Assembly: GCA_903929765.1 (NCBI GenBank)
Contig: CAIYVX010000070.1
Span: 1 to 34,989, forward strand
Length of the DNA: 34,989 bases
Direction of reading: 5' to 3'
Source of the DNA: an uncultured Planctomycetia bacterium
GTDB lineage: Bacteria; Planctomycetota; Phycisphaerae; FEN-1346; JAACEH01
Part shown: positions 17,007-25,584 of the stretch, one piece after another
How positions within the stretch are numbered: position 1 is the first letter of the stretch
Layout of the letters: every line of letters starts with the position of its first letter
Notes under the pieces: model-generated
What the model saw: the letters and a program-made list of their open reading frames with translations, nothing else
What the model was told of the DNA's origin: nothing
Databases searched by the model: none
Made by a program: the position numbers and the translations under genes

Positions 17007-17034
17007 AGTCTACCGGCTCTTAACGTAAAGGCAA
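17007..17034 (-). promoter_or_regulatory. Possible internal promoter ahead of the secretin gene
   Basis: On the minus strand, TTGCCT (17029-17034), a 16-base spacer and TAGACT (17007-17012). It would give a leader of about 230 bases. The spacer 16770-17119 otherwise holds no gene, only a C-G-rich hairpin and a T-rich tract. Confidence 0.35.
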
Positions 17035-17119
17035 GCAAAAACTGGCACTTATCTCTCGGCCTTCGCTCCCGCCGACGGAAGCCGGCGCTTTCAACTCCCG
17101 GTCGCGGCGGAATCTCCCG

Positions 17120-18859
17120 TTAGCGGGGGGGTTGGAACATCCCTCGTCCTCCCGGCGGCGGCAGGGGCGGCGGCGGAACCATGGATGGCCGCATCGCCGA
17201 CGAGGGGGGGGGCTGACGCGGGCCAGGTATCGGCCCCACCGGGCGCAGCGGCTTTTCCGGCGCAGGGGACTTGCCCGTCTCGGCCTCTTCCTTTTTCTGA
17301 TCCAGGCCGGCCTGATTCTTGTCGTCCCAGGCCAGACGCGATTCCAGCCGGTTGGCCAGATTGTTCCAATACAGCAAGCGTTCCGTCGGCCGCAGGTTGC
17401 CGCTGGAGCGCGTCGTGCCCTCGCCCAGGTCCACCACCGTCGCGCCGGCGTCAAAGGCAATTCTTTCCTGGAAACCCAACTTGACCGGCTGCCCGTTCTC
17501 GCCGCCGGGAATATACATATCCTCTCGCTCCGCCACGATGATCGGGTCGCCGAGGTCGAACGTCGCACTCTTCTTGTGATACCACCAGCCATGCTTCCAG
17601 GCATGGAGTTCGACATTCGCCCGCACTCCCGTGGCGGTGTTGAACTTGCTGGTGAAGTAGAACCGCACCAGCGGGGCCACGGTAATTGCGGCGCTGGGCT
17701 CGCTCCAGGCCCCCGGAATCTCGATCAGGTAACGCTCCTCCGGCTTGGTCTGCGCCGTCGGACCGTTGAAGATCGGATTGAAGAACTTGATCCGCACGCG
17801 GTACTGGAAAGTCTTGCCCACGTCGCTGGCGGCCTGTTCGTCGGTGAACCACAGGTCCGTCTGTTCGGCGGTCGCGGTGGCCGGACCGGCGTCCTCGGCC
17901 GACAGTTCGCCCGTCGCCCCGCTGTCGGACACCTTGCGGACCTCATAGGGTTGGAGCCATTCCTTGCCCGCCATCTTGTAGAACGGCGGATGCAGGAGGT
18001 CCTTAGCCCGCGACTGAATCGCCGACTGGAACTTCCTGACGGCGTCGACGTAGGTCTTCTTGGCGTTGGCGTTGATCGTACCGTCGAGCGCCTTGGCTTC
18101 CAGTTCCTTGACCCGCGGGACCGCCGGCTGATTCTTGACCTGCTCCAGACGAACCGTCGCGCGCGGCTGCCAGTCGCCCCACGAGCCGTCCGACATCTTC
18201 TGCCGCCGCTGGACCTGATAGTCGGTCGGCAGCGTGGCGTTGATGGTCGTGGAGTCCGGGGCGGCCTCGCGGCTCCAGAGCGTTTGCTGCCCCAGATTCA
18301 GCCGCGCCTGGCCGGAAATGTAGATCAAGTCGTTGCCGAATTGCTTGTCCTTTTCCTTGCCGCTCGGCTGATAACCCTTGTCCTGGATGAGTACCAGCGT
18401 CGTCGGGGCCACGAGCTTGGTCGGCAGCAGCCAGGGGTGGGTGGAAGAAGTGTTCGTGAGCACCTGCGGCAGATAAGGATCCCATTGTGTGCGGTCCGCC
18501 CAGGCCGGCGCCTGAGCCATGTGTTCGTCGGCAAAGGTCTTGGCCAGGGACGGCACGCTCACCAACAGGTAATAGACTTCCACGTCGCCCTTCTTATCCG
18601 GCGAGACGTTGGCGAGGTCGCCTTCTGGCAACCCCAGCAGGGTCCGCACGTCGGCGTCGTAATTATCCGGCAGCTTGAACAGTCCGCTTTGTTTCTTCAC
18701 CGCCTGGTCGTACTCGCCCACCACCGTCTCATAGCGCACGGTCGGCGCCTTGCGGCCCAGCAGCGAGTAGCCGACGATGGCCAGAAACACCACGGCCACG
18801 GCCAGGAAGGCCTTATCCGCATATTTGAGCAGTATGTCCTTGTCGATCCGTGCCGCCAT
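17120..18859 (-). CDS. Membrane-anchored periplasmic protein in the PilP position, 579 aa
   Basis: Not recognised by sequence. A cytoplasmic N-terminus with K-D-I-L-L-K-Y-A-D-K is followed by one helix at about 18-35; the rest is outside the membrane. The C-terminal third contains a beta-rich domain (repeated Y-R-V-R-I, L-V-R-F-Y-F-T-S-K-F, a W-K-H-G-W-W-Y cluster) and the protein ends in a proline/glycine-rich tail (from about 540). Its place between a PilO-like gene and the secretin matches PilP, the linker to the secretin in the PilMNOPQ alignment complex, but it is far larger than classical PilP (about 180 aa). It resembles the large accessory protein of the Akkermansia pilus locus in layout only. 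The start is supported by AAGGAGAGGAAG; the gene begins 15 bases after its upstream neighbour ends. Confidence 0.7.
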   Translation of the reverse strand: MAARIDKDILLKYADKAFLAVAVVFLAIVGYSLLGRKAPTVRYETVVGEYDQAVKKQSGLFKLPDNYDADVRTLLGLPEGDLANVSPDKKGDVEVYYLLVSVPSLAKTFADEHMAQAPAWADRTQWDPYLPQVLTNTSSTHPWLLPTKLVAPTTLVLIQDKGYQPSGKEKDKQFGNDLIYISGQARLNLGQQTLWSREAAPDSTTINATLPTDYQVQRRQKMSDGSWGDWQPRATVRLEQVKNQPAVPRVKELEAKALDGTINANAKKTYVDAVRKFQSAIQSRAKDLLHPPFYKMAGKEWLQPYEVRKVSDSGATGELSAEDAGPATATAEQTDLWFTDEQAASDVGKTFQYRVRIKFFNPIFNGPTAQTKPEERYLIEIPGAWSEPSAAITVAPLVRFYFTSKFNTATGVRANVELHAWKHGWWYHKKSATFDLGDPIIVAEREDMYIPGGENGQPVKLGFQERIAFDAGATVVDLGEGTTRSSGNLRPTERLLYWNNLANRLESRLAWDDKNQAGLDQKKEEAETGKSPAPEKPLRPVGPIPGPRQPPPSSAMRPSMVPPPPLPPPGGRGMFQPPR

Positions 18860-18874
18860 GCCTTCTTCCTCTCC

Positions 18875-20089
18875 TTACGGATTCGTCCCCGCCGCCGCCG
18901 TGGCCGTGGTGGGCGGCAAAGTCGGTCGCCCGCCTTCCTTGTCCGACGCCTCGAAGATCAGGCTCGTGCCTCGGATCACCACCGTGGCCAAGGCCCGCGA
19001 CCCGTACAGGCTCCGCTGGCCGGCCTGGGCCAGGAAAAGCGTCCTGGCGCCGCCCTCGGTCTCCGGCAGAATGGCGTAGTCCACGCTCTCCACCGTGATA
19101 AACGACCGCGTGCCGCCAAGCTGGCGGACCAGTTCCAGGTAGTTGCCGCCGTCGGCCGTCACCGTCACCTTGAACGGCAGGGCCAGGAACCGGCCGCCGT
19201 TGTTGTTCGAGGCAAGACCCGAGGGCACCGGGGCACGCACGCCATGGGCCTCCGGCGCCGCCCGGCCCGCCACAGCCGGACCGCCCTGCCCCGGACCGGC
19301 GCCCGCCGACACGTAGCGGTACCGCAGGCCCTCGCCGGAATAGCTCGACGCGAACGTCCGGCCCGTCCCGCCGGCCACCTCGTCCGCCGCACGGCCGATG
19401 ACGATCTCACGCAACTCCTTGACCACAGAGTTGGCCACCGTCTGCTCCGCGACAGGAAGATCCCGGCTCTTGAACCAGGTGTCGTTGGTCCGCTTGATGG
19501 CGTCGACGATGTCCTCCTGGAGCCAGATGTTGTCCTGCGATTCGCGCAGCGAGTTCTGGTTCTCCGCCTGATTGTGCGGCGGTTCGCCGCTGGCGGGGGA
19601 AATCCAGGGATCCCAGTAGAACGAGCCGGGCGAAGCCGTCGACGGCGCTTTGGCAAAGAGCGCCACCGTGACCACGCCGCCGCTCAGCGACTCCGGATCG
19701 CCCGCGTTCATCCGCGGCATGAACGACTGAAGCTTGACCACATAGCGGCTGCGGAAATCGAAGAGCCGGGTCCGCTGCTTCTCCTCGTTGTAAACCGGAA
19801 AGACCTCGGGCACCAGCACGTCCCAGGCGCTCTTGGGTTGCTCCACGTACTTCTGAATGTCCTTGAGTTGCTTGTCGCGGTACTCCGCCGCCGCCGCCGC
19901 TTTTTTCGCCGCTTCCGGGTTGAAGAACTGCCTGACGCCCTGGAGCGCACTCAGGCTTTTCTTGATCACCGCCTCGTCGCGCGACTTCTCGCTGTGCAGC
20001 ATGAAGGAAAGCACCAGGCCCGCGGCCATGAGTACCGCCGTCGAACCCAGCACCAGCACCCACCACCAATGGCGTTTCAGAAAATTCAT
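18875..20089 (-). CDS. PilO-like membrane-anchored periplasmic protein, 404 aa
   Basis: A short cytoplasmic head (M-N-F-L-K-R-H-W-W-W), one helix at about 11-32, then a charged coiled-coil-like stretch (35-100) and a folded C-terminal region with a V-T-V-T-A-D-G-G-N-Y-L-E-L-V-R-Q-L pattern followed by I-T-V-E-S-V-D-Y: the beta-alpha-beta arrangement of the ferredoxin-like domain of PilO. The same layout is known for the Akkermansia Amuc_1100-type protein. Assignment rests on this architecture plus position after the PilM/N gene (66-base gap) and before the PilP-position gene. In the T4P machine such proteins pair with PilN in the inner-membrane alignment complex. Sequence identity to textbook PilO is not visible by eye. 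Confidence 0.65.
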   Translation of the reverse strand: MNFLKRHWWWVLVLGSTAVLMAAGLVLSFMLHSEKSRDEAVIKKSLSALQGVRQFFNPEAAKKAAAAAEYRDKQLKDIQKYVEQPKSAWDVLVPEVFPVYNEEKQRTRLFDFRSRYVVKLQSFMPRMNAGDPESLSGGVVTVALFAKAPSTASPGSFYWDPWISPASGEPPHNQAENQNSLRESQDNIWLQEDIVDAIKRTNDTWFKSRDLPVAEQTVANSVVKELREIVIGRAADEVAGGTGRTFASSYSGEGLRYRYVSAGAGPGQGGPAVAGRAAPEAHGVRAPVPSGLASNNNGGRFLALPFKVTVTADGGNYLELVRQLGGTRSFITVESVDYAILPETEGGARTLFLAQAGQRSLYGSRALATVVIRGTSLIFEASDKEGGRPTLPPTTATAAAGTNP

Positions 20090-20155
20090 CTAGCCTTCTC
20101 CTCGAATTCTCATCACCCGCCCACCCGCCTGCGGCCCAGGAAGCGGTTGTTCTCG

Positions 20156-22336
20156 TTACGGCTTCGGCTCGGCCTCGTAGTCAACGTGGACCGTCGAGCC
20201 CACGTCGCTCAGGTTCACGTGCCAGACCAGTTCGAACCAATAGTCGTCGCCGCGCCACGGATTGACCGCCTGCTTCGCCGCAGCGGTGCCGGTCGTCGTA
20301 TGTCCGCTCATCACCGGCGGCACAGGGCTATCGGGTACCGGCGGCACGTCCGGCGCCGTGGCGCCCCCGGTCCCGGGCGTCGTCTTGGTCCGGTCTCGCT
20401 CATAGAAATAGCCCTGGGCATCCTTGTACGACATAATCTCGTTCTTCACCTGCACCTGCTGGAAATAGCCCTTCTGTTTCAGCCGGTCGATCAATTGATC
20501 CAGGGCCGGCGGCCTCTCGCCCGGAGCGTGCGGCGTCGTGGCCACCAGATGAATCTTGAGCACGGGAACGCCGTGACCACCACCGGCGGGGGCACCGCCG
20601 CTCGGAGGCGGCGCCATCATCGGCGGCGGCGCCATAGGCATCGCACCGCGACCCCCACGACCTGGAATTGGACCCGGCCCCAGCGGGCCATGGCTCGGTC
20701 CGCCCACCGGCGCGGCGACCGCGCCTTCCTTCACTATCTCCTCGTCGTAATCGCCCCAAACCTTGATTACCTCGATGCCCTTCAAATCCTGCCACTGCCG
20801 GTTGTCGCGGTTGTCCTTGCTCGGATCATAGCCGACGAACCCCGCCGGTTGCGGCAACACGTCCCAGACGTCCGAGGCGATCCAGTACCACAGGTCGCGA
20901 TATTCCATGTGCCGCGTCGCCGGCGTGGCCGTCGGCCCGCCGTTGAACATCGGCACCTTCAAGTCCACCGTGCGCTCGAGGTTCATGAAGGCCTCGACGT
21001 CGCGCTCTTTGGCCAGCAGGTCGGCCTTCTTGAGATCGAACTCTTTGCGATACTTGTCGTTATCCTGAATGAAACTGGAAACTTTGCTGAGCACGCCGGT
21101 CTTGGTCCTGGTCGCCTCGGCCATCGAACCGACCCGCGTGTCCCCGCCCGGATTGACGGCCTGGACCGCTTCCTGAGCACCGTAAGCCAGGAGGCCCGCT
21201 CCGACCACCAGCGCCGCCGCAGCCGCCGCCGCGAACGGCCGCTTGGCCTTCAGTTCCCGGGCCTTGGCGATTTCCGGCGGCAGGAGGCTGGTCGTGATCG
21301 TCCCCTGGCCGATGCCCTGGAGGGCCAGACCGTAGGCCACCCCGAACGAGACCACGTTCTCCTTGAACACCGGGGCGTTGACCACCTGGTCGCCGTGCAA
21401 GGTGTTGAACTGCTCCACCTTGATCACGTCCACGCCCAGGTTCTGCGACAGGAATTTCTGGAGTCCCGCCAGGCGGAACGTCGCCCCCATGGCCAGCACG
21501 CGCTCGATGCGGCTCTCCTTATGCAGACTCGTATAAAAGCCGATCGAACGCTGAATTTCCGTCAGGAGGTCCGAGAACGTCGGACGCATGGCCTGGAAGA
21601 CCTCGCGGGCGTACTTGCTCTCCGAGGCGTGACGCTTCAGATTCTCCGCCTTGGTAAACGTCAGCTTGAAGCCCTTGACCAGGGCCTGGGTGAAATTGTT
21701 GCCGCCCAACGGGAAGTTGCGGATCCAGACGCGGTAGCCGTCGGCGATGACCAGACTGGTGTTCTCCGCCCCGACGTCGACGAGCAGCGTCGCCCCGGCC
21801 CCTTCGCGGCGGTCGTAGCGCAGATAGTTATAGAGCGCCACCGGCGCCATCTGCATGATGTCGGGCGTGACCCGGACCTGGAGGAAATCGTTGACGTAAT
21901 CCTGGACGATGTCGCGCTTCATGGCGAAGAGGCCGACTTCGATCTCGGCCGGACCGCCGGCCGGCACGGCCATGACCTGATGCTGCCAGATCACTTCATC
22001 CAGATTGAAAGGTATTTGCTGCCGCGCTTCGTACCGGACGATCTCCGGCACCTTCCGCAACTCGACCGGCGGCAGTTTGATGAACCGGCTGAAACTGGCC
22101 TGGCCCGGCACGCCCACCACCACCAGGTCGCCCCGGACGCTGTTGCGGGACAGAAATTTGTCCAGGGCGTTGCGGATCAGTTGCTGCTCGTCCGCGTCGG
22201 GCTGGCTCAGAATCTTGGCGTGTTCGATGACGTCGAAGGAGACCGCCTCGACCTCGCCGCCATTGAGCCGCAACTTGATGGCTTTCAGAGCGCACTGCCC
22301 GACGTCGATGCCCCAGCAAGCCTTGGTTATCGCCAT
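20156..22336 (-). CDS. pilM: PilM actin-like protein with a PilN-like extension, 726 aa
   Basis: Residues 1-345 are PilM, the FtsA/actin-like cytoplasmic ATPase-fold protein of the type IV pilus alignment complex: W-G-I-D-V-G (phosphate-1 loop, 8-13), F-S-R-F-I-K-L-P, Y-E-A-R-Q-Q-I-P-F, D-V-G-A-E-N-T phosphate-2 loop, N-F-P-L-G-G-N-N-F and G-A-T-F-R-L. After it, at about 350-368, comes T-S-L-L-P-P-E followed by basic residues, resembling the I-N-L-L-P motif at the PilN N-terminus, which binds PilM; then one helix (about 370-390) and a large extracytoplasmic part with a Pro/Gly-rich segment (about 545-590). This suggests a PilM-PilN fusion. The start at 22336 is fixed by GGAGGAG upstream. No pilB, pilC or pilin gene is in the window. 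Confidence 0.85.
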   Translation of the reverse strand: MAITKACWGIDVGQCALKAIKLRLNGGEVEAVSFDVIEHAKILSQPDADEQQLIRNALDKFLSRNSVRGDLVVVGVPGQASFSRFIKLPPVELRKVPEIVRYEARQQIPFNLDEVIWQHQVMAVPAGGPAEIEVGLFAMKRDIVQDYVNDFLQVRVTPDIMQMAPVALYNYLRYDRREGAGATLLVDVGAENTSLVIADGYRVWIRNFPLGGNNFTQALVKGFKLTFTKAENLKRHASESKYAREVFQAMRPTFSDLLTEIQRSIGFYTSLHKESRIERVLAMGATFRLAGLQKFLSQNLGVDVIKVEQFNTLHGDQVVNAPVFKENVVSFGVAYGLALQGIGQGTITTSLLPPEIAKARELKAKRPFAAAAAAALVVGAGLLAYGAQEAVQAVNPGGDTRVGSMAEATRTKTGVLSKVSSFIQDNDKYRKEFDLKKADLLAKERDVEAFMNLERTVDLKVPMFNGGPTATPATRHMEYRDLWYWIASDVWDVLPQPAGFVGYDPSKDNRDNRQWQDLKGIEVIKVWGDYDEEIVKEGAVAAPVGGPSHGPLGPGPIPGRGGRGAMPMAPPPMMAPPPSGGAPAGGGHGVPVLKIHLVATTPHAPGERPPALDQLIDRLKQKGYFQQVQVKNEIMSYKDAQGYFYERDRTKTTPGTGGATAPDVPPVPDSPVPPVMSGHTTTGTAAAKQAVNPWRGDDYWFELVWHVNLSDVGSTVHVDYEAEPKP

Positions 22337-22402
22337 ACCACTCCTCCGCCCCGCCGCGAACATAATTCTCACGCATCCGCCACCAGCGGCAAGCAATTGC
22401 GG

Positions 22403-22432
22403 AGTCTAACACTCGTTGTAACTCACCGTCAA
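22403..22432 (-). promoter_or_regulatory. Promoter of the pilM-secretin locus
   Basis: On the minus strand, TTGACG (22427-22432), an 18-base spacer and TAGACT (22403-22408), giving a leader of about 60 bases to the pilM start. Confidence 0.5.
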
Positions 22433-22527
22433 GCCAAAACTTGCGGCTGTTTTGGCCGCCGGCCCGCGCCGCCGCGCCGCCGGGCGCCCATTTCCTTCCA
22501 CGCCACCCGCCCTTTCAGCAATTAATC

Positions 22528-22536
22528 TGGTATAAT
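22528..22536 (+). promoter_or_regulatory. Extended -10 promoter, probably leaderless
   Basis: TGG-TATAAT is a perfect extended -10 (TGn plus consensus) with no -35. Only six bases separate it from the ATG at 22543, so the transcript would begin at or within a base or two of the start codon. Confidence 0.55.
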
Positions 22537-22542
22537 GCCGCC

Positions 22543-23121
22543 ATGACCACGCCCACCGTCCAACCCGGTTCGCCACTGACCGAGGCCGATTTTCTCGCCG
22601 TCCGACTGGCCGAGAAGCGGCACCGCTCGATCAAATTCGCCGCCCGCGTCGCCGCGCTATCGGCCGTCAGCACGCTCGGCATCGCCGCCATCAGTCTCAT
22701 CATCACCATTCTCTACTTCGGTTTTTGGAGCGTGGTGGTCACGATTGGACTGACGGTAATCGGGGTCGTCGAATTCCGCGCCCACCGGGCCCTCCTGCGA
22801 ATCGACCCTGCCGCCTGCCGCACCCTGGCCCTGAACCAGCTCGCTTTCTTCGCCCTGATCGCCGTCTACTGCCTCTGGCAGATGATCACCTTCTCCATCA
22901 ATGACCTGCCGGCAGATTACCGGCAACCAATCACGGATGTCTACGGCCGGGGTTCCCTCCCAATGCTCGTCAACGGCTTCTACCTGCTGGTCATCGTCCT
23001 CAGCCTGGCTTACTGCGGCGGCCTGGCCCTCTACTATTACACGCGCCGCCGCCACGTCGAAGCCTTCGTCCGCGAAACCCCCGACTGGGTCCGCCGCCAA
23101 CTCCTCGAACTCGACCGCTGA
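22543..23121 (+). CDS. Four-TM membrane protein of unknown function, 192 aa
   Basis: Not recognised. The start at 22543 fits the promoter above; there is no ribosome site, which agrees with a leaderless mRNA. A cytoplasmic head of about 35 residues precedes four helices (about 38-60, 64-83, 98-118 and 148-170), then a basic tail (R-R-R-H-V-E) and a short amphipathic end. Many planctomycete genomes have such small membrane proteins next to ABC permeases. It ends 18 bases before the MacB-like gene, so the two are probably one transcript. Confidence 0.65.
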   Translation: MTTPTVQPGSPLTEADFLAVRLAEKRHRSIKFAARVAALSAVSTLGIAAISLIITILYFGFWSVVVTIGLTVIGVVEFRAHRALLRIDPAACRTLALNQLAFFALIAVYCLWQMITFSINDLPADYRQPITDVYGRGSLPMLVNGFYLLVIVLSLAYCGGLALYYYTRRRHVEAFVRETPDWVRRQLLELDR

Positions 23122-23139
23122 TTCAGGAGTGTTGTATCC

Positions 23140-24504
23140 ATGGGTTCATTCTATCGTACCTTGCGCACCGCGCTCCGTTCGTTGCGCTGCCATCCCGTGC
23201 GGTCGATTTTGGCGGGTCTGGGCATCGCCATCGGCGTGGCCTCGGTCATTGCCATGATCGAGATCGGGCAAGGGGCGTCCTACGCCGTGCAGCAGGCCAT
23301 CGCCTCGATTGGCGGCAGCGTCATCCAGATCGACCCCAGCGACCTGGTCAAGTCCGGGGCCAGCAGCGGCGCCGGGAGCCGCGTGACGTTGCTCCCCGCT
23401 GACTGCGAGGCGATCCGGCGGGAGTGCAGCGCCGTCGAGTGGGCCGCCCCCAGCGTCGACTGCCGCGCTCAAATAGTCTGGGGCCATCGCAACTGGTCGC
23501 CGATGAACATCCTGGGCGCCACGTCGGAGTTCCTGACCATCCGCAACTGGCTGCCGCTGGCCGAGGGCGAACCGTTTACCGACCAGGACGTGCTCAAAGC
23601 CGCCCGGGTCTGCCTGGTCGGCCAAACGGTCGTCCGCGAACTCTTTGCCGGCCAGTCGCCCATCGGCCAGGAAATTCGCGTCAAGAACGTGCCCATGACC
23701 GTCGTCGGCGTCCTCAGCCCCAAGGGCGCCAACATGATGGGCCGCGATCAGGACGATTACGTCGTCGCCCCGTGGACCACGGTCAAGTTCCGCTTGTCGG
23801 GCGCCCGCGCCGCCACCACCCCCGTGGCCGGGCCGACCGTCCAGGGCAACACCCTCAGCCAGCTTTACCCGAACCAGTCGATCAATCCGTATCCGCTGCC
23901 GTCCGCAGCACAACTGGCCGACTGGCCCCAGATGACTCGCTTCACCGATCTCGACGACATCTGGGTCGCGGCGAAGTCGCCGCAGGACGTTCCGGAGGCC
24001 ATCCGCCAGATTACCGACCTGCTGCGCCAGCGGCATCACCTGGGCGACGACCAGCCCAACGACTTCAGAATCCGCGACCTCACCGAAATCTCCCAGACGC
24101 TGGCCTCGACCCAGCGCCTGGTGACCAGCCTGCTGCTCTGGGTGGCCGTGATTTCGCTGGTGGTCGGCGGCGTGGGCATCATGAATATCATGCTGGCTTC
24201 CGTGCTGGAACGCACGCGGGAGATCGGCCTGCGCATGGCTGTCGGGGCGCGGGCCAGAGACATCCTCCGCCAGTTCCTGACCGAGGCCGTGATTCTCTGC
24301 CTCCTGGGCGGCGGGGCCGGAGTGCTGCTGGGCCGCAGCGCCGCCCTGGCCGTGACCGCCCTGCTTCACTGGCAGACTATTCCCTCGCTCGCCGCCATGG
24401 TCGCCGCCCTCGTGGCCGCCTCGGGATCCGGCATCATCTTCGGATTTTACCCGGCCTGGCGAGCCTCGCGCCTCGACCCCATCGAGTCGCTACGATATGA
24501 ATAG
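23140..24504 (+). CDS. MacB/FtsX-type ABC transporter permease, 454 aa
   Basis: Permease of the MacB family, which couples cytoplasmic ATP hydrolysis to movement of a periplasmic domain (macrolide, lipoprotein or peptide efflux, or mechanical signalling). Visible: N-terminal helix in [15 protein letters not shown], the MacB_PCD periplasmic domain (about 50-290), then three C-terminal helices with [25 protein letters not shown] and the end motif [18 protein letters not shown], all diagnostic. AGGAG precedes the ATG. The ATPase and the membrane-fusion partner usually found beside it are absent from this window, so its partner must be encoded elsewhere. Confidence 0.9.
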   Translation: MGSFYRTLRTALRSLRCHPVRSILAGLGIAIGVASVIAMIEIGQGASYAVQQAIASIGGSVIQIDPSDLVKSGASSGAGSRVTLLPADCEAIRRECSAVEWAAPSVDCRAQIVWGHRNWSPMNILGATSEFLTIRNWLPLAEGEPFTDQDVLKAARVCLVGQTVVRELFAGQSPIGQEIRVKNVPMTVVGVLSPKGANMMGRDQDDYVVAPWTTVKFRLSGARAATTPVAGPTVQGNTLSQLYPNQSINPYPLPSAAQLADWPQMTRFTDLDDIWVAAKSPQDVPEAIRQITDLLRQRHHLGDDQPNDFRIRDLTEISQTLASTQRLVTSLLLWVAVISLVVGGVGIMNIMLASVLERTREIGLRMAVGARARDILRQFLTEAVILCLLGGGAGVLLGRSAALAVTALLHWQTIPSLAAMVAALVAASGSGIIFGFYPAWRASRLDPIESLRYE

Positions 24505-24543
24505 TATGGCGTTGTTGCTGTGGCTGTGCTTCTTCTGCGCCTG

Positions 24544-24577
24544 AAGCCTTAAGCCTTCGGCCTTAAGCCTGCTTCTT
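24544..24577. repeat. Family D repeat (CTTAAGCC type), overlapping a stop codon
   Basis: Repeated AAGCCTTAAGCC / GGCCTTAAGCC units. The leftward TAA stop of the receiver/ATPase gene (24563-24565) lies inside the repeat, as does the codon for its last residue. Other copies are at 31748-31779 and 32682-32711. Confidence 0.7.
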
Positions 24578-25426
24578 AAACTTCTTCCTCGCCGTGACTT
24601 CATTCCCCAGCGGATTGTAGGTCACTTCGTCCATGAACTTCCGCGACAGCAGAATCCCGAACCCGCCGTCGCGCAGCCCCAGCTTTTCCCGGACGAAGGT
24701 GTGAGCCAGGGCGTCGTCCCCGTGCGCTGCGTGCGGCACGTCCGCCGGATTGAACCCCTGGCCCTCGTCCCGAATCCGCACCGTCAGACCGTCCTCCGTC
24801 AGCGTGTAATCGAGATGGATCAGCAGGTCCGGGTCGTTGCGGTTGCCCCACTCCACCGCGTTGCGCCCGAGCTCCAGCAGGCAGTAGCGAATCTGCTGAA
24901 TCTCCTCCTCGCCCAGCGGGCTGCGGCTGTAGAGGCCGAGCAGCAACTCGTTCACTTCCGCCAGGTACGACAGGTCGCTCTGGAACGACAACTCCAGGTG
25001 GCCCTGCAAACCTTCGGCCCGCGCCTGGCCCACCTTCTCGATCGTGACCATGATGGCCCGAGCCAACTCCTCCGGCTCGAACGGTTTGGTCAGGTAAGCG
25101 TCGGCCCCGACCCGAATGCCGCGCACCTGATCGTCGCGCCGGTCCAGCGCCGTCAGCATCAGCACCGGCACCAGGTTGGTGCGCCGCGAGCACTTCAATT
25201 GATGGCAGACCTCGTACCCCGAAATCCCCGGCAGCATCAGGTCCAGCAGCACCGCGTCGGGCAACCGCTCCTCGCAGGCCGCCAGGGCGTCTTCGCCCGT
25301 CAGCACGCCGCGCGCCTCGAAACCCTTGAAGCGCAGCACCTCGGCCACCAGTTCGTTCATCACCGGCTCGTCTTCGACCACCAGGACGAACTTCCCCGCG
25401 CCGCTCGTTGTCGTCGGACTATCCAT
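24563..25426 (-). CDS. Response regulator fused to RsbW-like serine kinase/ATPase domain, 287 aa
   Basis: Residues 12-130 are a receiver domain: acidic pocket E18/D19, phospho-acceptor Asp 62 in L-L-D-L-M-L-P-G, T92, and Lys 114 in Y-L-T-K-P-F. Residues 145-280 are a GHKL ATPase of the HATPase_c_2 (anti-sigma factor RsbW/SpoIIAB) type: N-box E-L-G-R-N-A (185-190), D-E-G-Q-G-F (220-225) and G-G-F-G-I-L-L (254-260). Anti-sigma kinases of this kind bind sigma factors or phosphorylate an anti-anti-sigma partner on Ser/Thr, so phosphorylation of the receiver may gate a partner switch; this is inference. No sensor kinase or STAS partner is in the window. The first codons and upstream 44 bases are copied again near 27340. 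Confidence 0.88.
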   Translation of the reverse strand: MDSPTTTSGAGKFVLVVEDEPVMNELVAEVLRFKGFEARGVLTGEDALAACEERLPDAVLLDLMLPGISGYEVCHQLKCSRRTNLVPVLMLTALDRRDDQVRGIRVGADAYLTKPFEPEELARAIMVTIEKVGQARAEGLQGHLELSFQSDLSYLAEVNELLLGLYSRSPLGEEEIQQIRYCLLELGRNAVEWGNRNDPDLLIHLDYTLTEDGLTVRIRDEGQGFNPADVPHAAHGDDALAHTFVREKLGLRDGGFGILLSRKFMDEVTYNPLGNEVTARKKFKKQA

Positions 25427-25470
25427 AACCCTCTAGTATGCGCCGCCGCCGCCAATGGTCAAGCGCAAAG
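25402..25470 (-). repeat. Original copy of a 69-bp duplication covering the receiver gene start
   Basis: It contains the first eight codons, the ATG, the ribosome site AGAGGG and a promoter-like TTGACC-N16-CATACT, 8 bases before the ATG. It matches 27313-27378 with three mismatches and one 3-base gap in the GCC run. Confidence 0.85.
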
Positions 25471-25584
25471 GTTCCGGCGGCGGATAAATAGAGCGGTTCG
25501 GGGCGGTCAAGGGAGGCGCAAAAATAAGTGACTGTCCCGGGTTTCTGGGTTTCGGGGGTCTCGGGGCGGAGTGCTGCCCTGTTA

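Noticed and set aside
17132-22525. A 1797-codon open frame on the plus strand
   Set aside because: It runs antisense across the pilM-like, PilO-like and PilP-position genes. It has no domain sense and is rich in Arg/His/Gly, as expected of the shadow of GC-rich genes.
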